From the NCBI GenBank assembly GCA_964497635.1, contig CAZCDB010000033.1, positions 1-17,204 of the forward strand: a stretch of 17,204 nt of DNA, written 5' to 3'. The notes beneath the pieces were generated by a model. That model worked only from the letters and a program-made list of their open reading frames with translations, made no database searches and was not told the DNA's origin. The first letter of the stretch is position 1; each line of letters begins with the position of its first letter. Shown here piece by piece: positions 7,610 through 12,576 of this stretch. Source of the stretch: CAMDWQ01 sp964497635 (GTDB lineage Bacteria; Omnitrophota; Gorgyraeia; 2-02-FULL-51-18). Made by a program: the position numbers and the translations under genes.

Positions 7610-7805
7610 GGCCTGGACCACCCTTTCCTTTTCTTACGTTCCGGCCGGCTTTCCTCATTCGGAAAGCCTTCGCTCGGCTTCAGCCTGGGCTTTGGACTTA
7701 CCTAAACCCTCCAGGCTTTGCTGACTGAACTTCTATTATCGATTTGAATGGGCGGCCTAAGCCTCGCATACCTTCACTCCAGAAAAGAAAAGGGTGGTCC
7801 CAGCC
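7610..7805 (-). promoter_or_regulatory. Candidate structured leader upstream of pckG
   Basis: Segments 7615-7634 and 7781-7800 are inverted copies: 19 Watson-Crick pairs and one C/A mismatch (7627/7788) that becomes G.U in minus-strand RNA. Pairs 7610-7614 with 7802-7805 extend the stem with small bulges. The enclosed 146 bases hold two more hairpins: an 8-bp stem 7647-7654/7661-7668 with a 6-nt loop, and a 7-bp stem 7682-7688/7711-7717. Segment 7664-7668 can instead pair with 7676-7680, so two local hairpins exclude each other. The minus-strand pckG ATG lies 44 nt beyond the outer stem. No T run follows the hairpins, so this is not a simple terminator. I match it to no known riboswitch. Whether it is transcribed, and from where, cannot be seen. 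Confidence 0.4.
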
Positions 7806-7855
7806 TATGTGTTTGTAAAACAGGAAATAACAAAAACTTAGTAAACAGAAAAGGT

Positions 7856-8042
7856 GGAGACTGCTACGAATTTATTTTCTCTTTTGCCCGCTTGTGACTT
7901 GAGTTGTAAGTCGGAGAGAGACGGCCGGTTGACCAAGAACACCTTCTTTTTGGGTAGCGTTTCATTGGTCAATAGGCCGAGAGTTCTCCCGACTTACAAC
8001 TTAAGTCACGGCAATGGAGAAAATAAATTCGTAGCAGTCTCC
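7856..8042 (+). repeat. 187-nt imperfect palindrome: rod-like RNA or foldback element
   Basis: The arms 7856-7936 and 7965-8042 pair almost end to end. The outermost 26 bp (7856-7881 with 8017-8042) are perfect. Inward come 7884-7888/8010-8014, a 5-nt bulge (7889-7893), 7894-7914/7989-8009, a one-base bulge (7988), 7915-7918/7984-7987, a purine internal loop (7919-7921 AGA against 7980-7983 AGAG), 7922-7926/7975-7979 and 7928-7936/7965-7973. A 28-nt apical loop closes the structure. That gives about 67 Watson-Crick pairs. The isolated transition mismatches are all G.U when read on the plus strand. No target-site duplication or open reading frame was found. It lies 33 bp from the 3' end of the tRNA-Ala gene. 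The strand given is the one favoured by the G.U pattern; the identity is unknown. Confidence 0.75.
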
Positions 8043-8075
8043 GGCATCCATGGGGATTGGAGATCTAGAAAGTAT

Positions 8076-8148
8076 TGGACCTGAGCGGGATCGAACCGCT
8101 GACCTCCTCATTGCGAACGAGGCGCTCTACCAGCTGAGCTACAGGCCC
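8076..8148 (-). tRNA. tRNA-Ala (anticodon CGC)
   Basis: A complete 73-nt cloverleaf. The acceptor stem GGGCCTG pairs with CAGGTCC and includes the G3.U70 wobble, the classic identity element for alanyl-tRNA synthetase. The D arm is GCTC-AGCTGGTA-GAGC, the anticodon stem CCTCG/TGAGG (last pair G.U) holds the loop TTCGCAA, and the T arm is AGCGG-TTCGATC-CCGCT. The anticodon CGC (complement of 8113-8115) reads alanine codon GCG. The discriminator base is A73. The 3' CCA is not encoded (ATA follows), so CCA must be added after transcription. CGC is a minor alanine anticodon, usually a supplement to the UGC tRNA. A perfect TATAAT on the minus strand at 8296-8301 could be the -10 box of a promoter, but no good -35 accompanies it. 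Confidence 0.96.
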
Positions 8149-8326
8149 GTATATTGGAAAAACCAAGCAAAGAACAAATTTAAAAGGAAATCTATCTCAC
8201 CTCTCGTGAGAAGGTCCGCTCGCCCTCGGCCGTCGTCAGATTTTCCGTCTACGGCTCGGGGGCCGGCCCGTACCAGTTGGTCCAAGATTTCGCCTATTAT
8301 ATAAATTTTTAGGAAAAAAGGTAGGT
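8149..8326. other. Non-coding spacer between cutA and tRNA-Ala, with small hairpins
   Basis: No plausible gene lies here. The central part (about 8213-8275) is much more GC-rich than its flanks. A 6-bp hairpin occurs at 8195-8211 (ctcac/gtgag, five-base loop). A looser stem is formed by gccgt (8229-8233) and acggc (8251-8255), flanked by further ccc/ggg pairing. On the minus strand TATAAT at 8296-8301 is a possible -10 box for transcription towards the tRNA, without a recognisable -35. The hairpins lie in the would-be tRNA leader, or serve as a weak end to cutA transcription. No T run supports an intrinsic terminator. Confidence 0.5.
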
Positions 8327-8647
8327 CTATTTTGAATGGAGGTATTCGGAGAGCCAGTCCAGGTATTTTTTAGAGCCCGCCGCCACAGGCAAGACCAAAA
8401 CCTCAGGAACTTCGTAAGGATGGATTTGGAGCAATTGGTTTTGAAGCTGTTTTAGCCTGCCAGAGGAAGTCTTGATCACTAGCATCGCCTCGCGGCTAGT
8501 CCGGATACGCCCTTTCCAAAAATAATAGGACTCAAGTCCGGGCTGAATAGAAACACAGGCCGCCAACTTTTTTTGGACAAGAACATGCGAAATCTTTCGC
8601 GCACTTTTTAAATCCGAAGTTGTCGATAAGACAACGAAGAAACGCAT
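8327..8647 (-). CDS. cutA: CutA1 family divalent-cation tolerance protein
   Basis: A 106-residue cytosolic protein of the CutA1 family, small ferredoxin-like-fold proteins that form very stable trimers related in shape to PII signal proteins. Diagnostic segments are KKLAACVSIQPGLESYYFWKGRI (residues about 26-48), then EAMLVIKTS (53-61), HPYEVPEVLVLPVAAGS (76-92) and YLDWLSEYL near the C-terminus. The length matches the family. The name comes from copper tolerance in Escherichia coli, but a direct role in metal handling is not firmly established. The ATG at 8647 lies seven bases after the stop of the winged-helix gene and has no clear ribosome binding site of its own, so the two are probably translated from one message. 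Confidence 0.95.
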   Translation of the reverse strand: MRFFVVLSTTSDLKSARKISHVLVQKKLAACVSIQPGLESYYFWKGRIRTSREAMLVIKTSSGRLKQLQNQLLQIHPYEVPEVLVLPVAAGSKKYLDWLSEYLHSK

Positions 8648-8654
8648 TACGGCT

Positions 8655-8858
8655 TTAGAAACGCAGGGTTACCTTGTAGCCGTCCGCACCCTCTTGATCC
8701 AAAATAATATGGCCTTCACGCGCCAACCAACCCAAGCTCATCAAGACGACATTGCGATTTTTATCAATGGCTTTTACCAACTCATCCAAGCTGCAAGTTC
8801 TACGGCTGTCTAAAAAGTGCCAGATATCTCCGGCCACAATCCCAATCTCGGTAATCAT
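8655..8858 (-). CDS. Winged-helix protein, DUF2582 type
   Basis: A 67-residue protein that is a single compact winged helix-turn-helix: GDIWHFLDSRRTCSLDELVKAIDKNRNVVLMSLGWLAREGHIILDQE. The pattern IWxxL near the start and the MSLGWLAREGHI helix match small stand-alone DUF2582-type proteins, which also occur beside envelope or metabolic genes in other anaerobes. No sensor domain is present. It could bind DNA or act in protein contacts; the function is unknown. The ATG at 8858 is preceded by a run of nine G residues (complement of 8865-8873) six bases upstream, which serves as the Shine-Dalgarno. The gene lies upstream of cutA in a two-gene unit behind the promoter at 8923-8951. No binding site for it could be assigned. 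Confidence 0.85.
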   Translation of the reverse strand: MITEIGIVAGDIWHFLDSRRTCSLDELVKAIDKNRNVVLMSLGWLAREGHIILDQEGADGYKVTLRF

Positions 8859-8864
8859 TGTCTA

Positions 8865-8873
8865 CCCCCCCCC
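8865..8873 (-). promoter_or_regulatory. G9 homopolymer acting as ribosome binding site
   Basis: Nine consecutive C bases on the plus strand give AAGGGGGGGGGTAGACA before the ATG of the winged-helix gene. The tract is in the Shine-Dalgarno position. It is by far the longest G/C homopolymer noticed in the window. Length changes by slippage would shift the effective Shine-Dalgarno to start spacing. Confidence 0.6.
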
Positions 8874-8922
8874 TTAAAAAAATTGACTTAAATCTAAACG
8901 TGTATAAATCTGAAGAAGCCTT

Positions 8923-8951
8923 ATCATAATCGGGTCACTGCTAGAAATCAA
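8923..8951 (-). promoter_or_regulatory. Candidate sigma70 promoter for the winged-helix/cutA unit
   Basis: On the minus strand TTGATT (8946-8951) and TATGAT (8923-8928) are separated by exactly 17 bases, matching the sigma70 consensus at four and five of six positions. The predicted start near 8916 gives a leader of about 57 nt containing the G9 tract. The -35 box begins just after the stop of the upstream zinc-ribbon gene. No terminator is visible there, so read-through from the Tol operon is possible. Confidence 0.55.
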
Positions 8952-8956
8952 TAGCT

Positions 8957-9202
8957 TTAAAAAAGTCTCTCCTCGGGGTCTTTTTTATTGTAGCTTTTGC
9001 ATTGAGGGCACTGGGATATTTCCTGGTGGGTGGAATCCACGTAAGTATAGGTGCAGATTTTGCACTCCCAAACATCGGCCTCTTCGCGAACAAATTTTGG
9101 CAGAGCCGATTTTTTTTCAAAAAAGACCCAAAAAATAAAAATAGCCGATAAAGACGACATCACGTAGAAAAAAATGGCCGTTGAGATGTCGACTGAAAAC
9201 AC
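8957..9202 (-). CDS. Small membrane protein with C-terminal zinc ribbon
   Basis: An 81-residue protein. One transmembrane helix spans about residues 7-28 (STAIFFYVMSSLSAIFIFWVFF). A short linker leads to a zinc-ribbon or rubredoxin-like module with four cysteines, C47-x2-C50 and C65-x2-C68 (ECKICTYTYVDSTHQEISQCPQC). The ribbon is probably cytoplasmic if the positive-inside rule holds (KK follows the helix); the topology is not certain. The start is GTG at 9202, supported by GGGGGAGAG about six bases upstream. It lies only three bases after the TonB-like gene and is the last gene of the Tol-type operon. It might bind zinc or iron. I do not recognise a named family. Confidence 0.8.
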   Translation of the reverse strand: MFSVDISTAIFFYVMSSLSAIFIFWVFFEKKSALPKFVREEADVWECKICTYTYVDSTHQEISQCPQCKSYNKKDPEERLF

Positions 9203-9205
9203 GGA

Positions 9206-9583
9206 CTATCTCTCCCCCGCCCAATCAAACTCAGGAGAGTCTTTGGGTCCATCAAGACTTTGCCTGAGACCAGAAGAAACTCTTTCCCCCTCAGGAAGAC
9301 TCACCACATCTCCGGAAACAAATGTTTCCACTTTTTGATTGGGCAAATTTTCAGCGGGTGAAAAATCACTGGGGCGACGATAGAAAGACTGGGAAGATTC
9401 TGTCCGGGTGTCCACCAGCGTTCTTAGGATATCATCATCCATCACCGGTCCTAAAGAGACCAGCGCAGGCCTTGGTTTTTCTATTTTTTTCGCAGGAGCC
9501 ACCACGATCCGAACCGAATAAAACCAAAAGAAATGCCATAAAATCGAGAGAGCCAAACCAATCAAAAAAGAGCGGTTTCCCAA
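9206..9583 (-). CDS. Short TonB/TolA-like membrane anchor protein
   Basis: A 125-residue protein with one N-terminal helix (about 6-28, LIGLALSILWHFFWFYSVRIVV) followed by a basic, proline-containing stretch (PAKKIEKPRPALVSLGP) and a mostly disordered tail. The helix contains S13-x3-H17, the Ser/His pair that TonB and TolA use to dock onto ExbB-ExbD or TolQ-TolR. With exbB and exbD directly upstream, a TonB-like transmission role is likely. The globular C-terminal domain that contacts outer-membrane receptors or Pal is absent, making the protein about half the usual length. The start is TTG at 9583, with AGGGATGG upstream; the nearest ATG (9590) is out of frame. The next gene follows after three bases. 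Family assignment rests on the motif and the context only. Confidence 0.7.
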   Translation of the reverse strand: MGNRSFLIGLALSILWHFFWFYSVRIVVAPAKKIEKPRPALVSLGPVMDDDILRTLVDTRTESSQSFYRRPSDFSPAENLPNQKVETFVSGDVVSLPEGERVSSGLRQSLDGPKDSPEFDWAGER

Positions 9584-9620
9584 AGACCATCCCTGATATT
9601 CTCGAGAAGGAAGCAGAGAA

Positions 9621-10031
9621 CTACCCTACTTTCTCATTGGTGGCAATGTTAATCTGTGGGACATCGGCGTCACGGCAAAGATCCCAAATTTCCACGACAC
9701 GCCCCAAAGAAGCGCTAGAATCCGCCTTCAAAATAACGGTTCTTTTTTCCTCGGCAGCCTGATGGATCTCCCGAGTCAAGTCGCTAATAGTGGTCGGCTT
9801 TTCATTTAAAAATAAAAGATCCTGGCCGGTCAGCGTGATGGTCAGATTGCGTGTGCTTAAGACCTCGCTGGTCACTGCCTTAGGCAGTCTCACACGGATC
9901 CCAGGTTGAATGACAAAGTTGGAGGTCAACATGAAAAAAATAAGCAGAAGAAAAACCACGTCGATCAAAGGGGCGATATCCAACTGCCCTTTTTTGATCT
10001 CGGTTCTTCGCTTGAGTCGGGAAAATCTCAC
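9621..10031 (-). CDS. ExbD/TolR family biopolymer transport protein
   Basis: A 136-residue inner-membrane protein with a short cytoplasmic tail, a single helix (about 19-42) and a periplasmic domain. The helix begins LDIAPLIDVVFLLLIFFML; Asp24 corresponds to the essential proton-carrying aspartate of ExbD and TolR. The periplasmic part (about 60-130) has the usual TITLTGQDLLFLNEKP...VILKADSSASLGRVVEIWDLCRDADV pattern. Together with the ExbB/TolQ protein it forms a proton-driven motor in the inner membrane. The start is GTG at 10031; its GTGA overlaps the stop of the upstream gene by four bases, a sign of coupled translation and fixed stoichiometry. Sequence alone does not decide between the ExbD and TolR subtypes. 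Confidence 0.93.
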   Translation of the reverse strand: MRFSRLKRRTEIKKGQLDIAPLIDVVFLLLIFFMLTSNFVIQPGIRVRLPKAVTSEVLSTRNLTITLTGQDLLFLNEKPTTISDLTREIHQAAEEKRTVILKADSSASLGRVVEIWDLCRDADVPQINIATNEKVG

Positions 10032-10657
10032 GGCTGATCCGTCCGGCGATCGCCTAAAATGTTGAGAAGATCCGTCGCGCTACGCTCCATATCCAAAACA
10101 AAACCATCCACGCGGCTCACCAGATAGTTGTAGGCCACATACGTGGGGATCGCCACACAAAGCCCAAACACGGTTGTCAGAAGCGCTTCCCAAATCCCTC
10201 CGGCAAGATCTCCGGGATTGACAGGGTTTAGGGCGGAGGCCTTGGAATCAATCACCTGAAAAGCAGCGACAAGTCCCGTCACCGTTCCCAAAAGCCCTAA
10301 AAGAGGCGCCACATGAGCCACCGTCGCCAATACGGGAAGATTTCTTTCTAGTCGGGGAACCTCATGAATCGAGGCATCCTCCACCGCCTCGCGAATCTCC
10401 TGACGAGGGCGGTCATGCTTTAGAATGCCCGCTTTTAAAATCGTGGCGATGGGTCCCCCGGTTTTGTCGCAAAGATCCAAAGCTTCCATGATTTTGTTTC
10501 TTTTGATGGATTTTGAGATCTGCTCCATAAAAGCCTTGGTATCAATTTCTTCTTGGCGCAAACGAATCAGGCGCTCAATCACGATCGCAAATGCCACCAC
10601 AGAACATAAAAGGATAGGCCACATAATCGGACCCCCTTTTTGCATCAATTCCCACAT
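10028..10657 (-). CDS. MotA/TolQ/ExbB family proton channel protein
   Basis: A 209-residue inner-membrane protein with three helices: about 12-30 (MWPILLCSVVAFAIVIERL), 108-136 (containing HVAPLLGLLGTVTGLVAAF) and 155-182 (EALLTTVFGLCVAIPTYVAY). The GLLGTVTG and GGIWEALLTTVFGL signatures are diagnostic of the MotA/TolQ/ExbB family. It makes the pentameric channel that houses the ExbD/TolR dimer and uses proton flow to drive an envelope partner. The ATG at 10657 is preceded by AAGGGGG, which also covers the end of the TPR gene (five-base gap). It is immediately downstream of a secreted TPR protein and upstream of exbD and the TonB-like gene, the classic Tol/Exb order. TolB and Pal are not in the window. 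Confidence 0.94.
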   Translation of the reverse strand: MWELMQKGGPIMWPILLCSVVAFAIVIERLIRLRQEEIDTKAFMEQISKSIKRNKIMEALDLCDKTGGPIATILKAGILKHDRPRQEIREAVEDASIHEVPRLERNLPVLATVAHVAPLLGLLGTVTGLVAAFQVIDSKASALNPVNPGDLAGGIWEALLTTVFGLCVAIPTYVAYNYLVSRVDGFVLDMERSATDLLNILGDRRTDQP

Positions 10658-10662
10658 AACTT

Positions 10663-12576
10663 CTACCCCCTTCTATTTTTAAGTGATTCTGCCTGTTTCA
10701 AAAATTCTTCGGTTTTGGCCAATGCCTGTGCCGCTAGCTCAGAACGTGGAAAGCGGCTCGTAAAATCCTGGAGCTTTTGAATCGCTTTTGCGATCTCCCC
10801 TTCGCGCTCATAAGTCATTGCTTCCCAAAACAAAGCTTCCGCCACTCGCTTGGAATCGGGAAAACTTCCGATCATCTCCTGGTAGTTTTTTCTGGCGTCT
10901 TCGTATCGCCCCTTATTGTATCGTGACTGCCCCAAACCATACAAGACATCCGGCGTCCGGTCGCTCTGCGGATAAAGTGTCTTGTATTTTTCAAAAACCA
11001 AAATCATCTGGTCTTCTTGACCCAGCGCCTCAAAACACAGGCCCAACTGGTAGAGTGCTAGACGTTTTACCTCAAAATCACGGGCATTTTCTGATAATTT
11101 TTTAAATTCTTCGCGAGCCACCGAGGGCTGCTTCTTCTGCAAAGTAAGAGCCGCGATCTGATAACGGGCCTTCTCATCAAAACGACTTTGGGGGAAATGA
11201 ACCAAAAGACTCTGAAAGCTTAAGAGCGCTGTATCGATGCGATTTAACTGGGAGAGCAACACGCCCACTTGATACTGCGCTGTGTCCGCAAAACGACTTC
11301 GGGGAAACTCGGTCAACACCCGGTCGTAAAATGAGAGTGCTTTTTCATATTCATTTTTTTCGGCCGCTATTTCTCCCAGTCGGCAGAGCGCGTTAGCTCG
11401 AAGCTCCGGCTCCTGAGCACGCTCGGAGCTTCGCTTGAAATAAAACAAAGCATCCTCGGTGCGTCCCAGAGCGACAGAATCAACCCCTAAATTGTATTCG
11501 ATTTCATCGGCTAAAAGAGTTTTTGGAAAATCTGACAACACCGCACGATAGATAGCCAAAGCATCCTCAAATCGCCCCATAGCCTCCAGCGCCTTGGCTT
11601 TCCAAAAAAAGAAACGATCCGCCGACTTCAACCCGGGAAACCGGCGTAAGAGTGAGTCCAGCTCATCCACTGCCTCTTGGTTCCGGTTGAGTCCGATGAG
11701 ACAGCGCGCTCTGCCATACAAAAACTCAGGACTGTTGGACGGGACAGAAAAAATCTTTAACCCCTCCGCAAATAACTTTTTCTGGAGGTAACACCAACCC
11801 ACCCGCTCAAGCGAGGTCCAATAAATCTCACTACCTGCTTCAAGTTCCAAGTTTTTTTTAAAAAAATCCAGCGCTAGATCGTATTGACCCAACTGATAAA
11901 AGCTCTCCCCCACCAGGTAATGCGCCGCCGGTAGACGTGGGCTTAAGGGGTAATCCTTAATAAATACGCTGAGATTTTGAGCCGCAAGCTCATAATTTTT
12001 TTTCTCAAATTGGCATTGACCGATCTTGTAACGCGCTTCAACGGCCAACGAGTGATCCGGAAATTCGACTATAATACTTTCAAACTCTGCGATAGCTTCC
12101 TCCAAACTTCCCGTCTGGGCAAGACACCAGGCATTGGAATATTTGGCGAAAACAAAATACTTCGAGGTTGGGAATTGATTTAAAATCTGCTGGTAAAATC
12201 GCAGGGCTGCAATGTAGTCTTTGGCACGAAAATAAGTCTCCGCCGTCCAATAAGCCGCTTCTTCCTCTAAAGGCAGTCCCTGTGAATCTCTGAGCAGCTC
12301 CTCCAATATCTGGGCCGCGCTCCCATATTCCTTCCTCTCCATGAGTGAGCGCCCCAAAAGATATCGCACCGAATCCCTATTTTCCGACCCTTCGTATTTT
12401 TTTAAATAAATCTGCGCACGCTCTTTTGCCACCGAATAAAACTTGTCTTTATAAGCTTGTTGAATAGAGAGGTAATCTAAATCTTCAGGGGTCTGATCTG
12501 CAAATGCGGAGGAACAATTTAGAAGAAGAGCGAGTACAACCAGTACTCGGCGGGTGGCGCGGAGGAGGGATTTCAC
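10663..12576 (-). CDS. Exported tetratricopeptide repeat protein
   Basis: A 637-residue protein with a type I signal peptide (residues 1-26: basic start, VLVVLALLL core, cleavage after SSAFA). The rest is at least a dozen TPR units of the BamD/CpoB style, for example ALRFYQQILNQFPTSKYF, AIAEFESIIVEFPDHSLAVE, AVDELDSLLRRFPGLKSA and ALSFYDRVLTEFPRSRFADT. Each ends in an [F/Y]P plus polar residue pattern typical of periplasmic or outer-membrane assembly scaffolds. An LLLNC segment is not a good lipobox. The start is GTG at 12576; its GTGA overlaps the uvrA stop. Placement directly before exbB/exbD suggests a periplasmic partner of that motor, comparable with CpoB (YbgF) in Tol-Pal operons but far longer. 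The precise function is unknown. Confidence 0.9.
   Translation of the reverse strand: MKSLLRATRRVLVVLALLLNCSSAFADQTPEDLDYLSIQQAYKDKFYSVAKERAQIYLKKYEGSENRDSVRYLLGRSLMERKEYGSAAQILEELLRDSQGLPLEEEAAYWTAETYFRAKDYIAALRFYQQILNQFPTSKYFVFAKYSNAWCLAQTGSLEEAIAEFESIIVEFPDHSLAVEARYKIGQCQFEKKNYELAAQNLSVFIKDYPLSPRLPAAHYLVGESFYQLGQYDLALDFFKKNLELEAGSEIYWTSLERVGWCYLQKKLFAEGLKIFSVPSNSPEFLYGRARCLIGLNRNQEAVDELDSLLRRFPGLKSADRFFFWKAKALEAMGRFEDALAIYRAVLSDFPKTLLADEIEYNLGVDSVALGRTEDALFYFKRSSERAQEPELRANALCRLGEIAAEKNEYEKALSFYDRVLTEFPRSRFADTAQYQVGVLLSQLNRIDTALLSFQSLLVHFPQSRFDEKARYQIAALTLQKKQPSVAREEFKKLSENARDFEVKRLALYQLGLCFEALGQEDQMILVFEKYKTLYPQSDRTPDVLYGLGQSRYNKGRYEDARKNYQEMIGSFPDSKRVAEALFWEAMTYEREGEIAKAIQKLQDFTSRFPRSELAAQALAKTEEFLKQAESLKNRRG

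Noticed and set aside
7566..7658. N-terminal extension of PEP carboxykinase from an upstream ATG at 7658
   Set aside because: The added 31 residues (MRKAGRNVRKGKGGPG...) fall within the structured leader and do not resemble the family. Homology starts right after the ATG at 7565.
7647..7668. 8-bp hairpin as an intrinsic terminator
   Set aside because: No T run follows it on either strand.
7664..7737. Short minus-strand reading frame ending ...KSKAQAEAERRLSE
   Set aside because: It opens after a stop codon with no start codon and is under 25 residues, inside the inverted-repeat structure. Probably chance, possibly a gene remnant.
7856..8042. 6S RNA as the identity of the 187-nt hairpin
   Set aside because: The length fits, but 6S RNA needs a large central bubble mimicking an open promoter. 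Here the duplex is nearly continuous and the biggest asymmetric loop is five bases.
7856..8042. Retron msr-msd or transposon end
   Set aside because: No reverse transcriptase or transposase gene lies anywhere in the window, and no target-site duplication flanks the arms. A non-autonomous foldback element cannot be excluded.
8050..8304. Plus-strand open reading frame of 84 codons (GPERDRTADLLIANEALYQLSYRP...)
   Set aside because: It is the antisense translation of the tRNA-Ala gene and its GC-rich leader, a well-known type of spurious gene call.
8149..8326. CRISPR or short tandem repeat array in the hairpin-rich spacer
   Set aside because: The small hairpins are all different, with no regularly spaced repeat unit.
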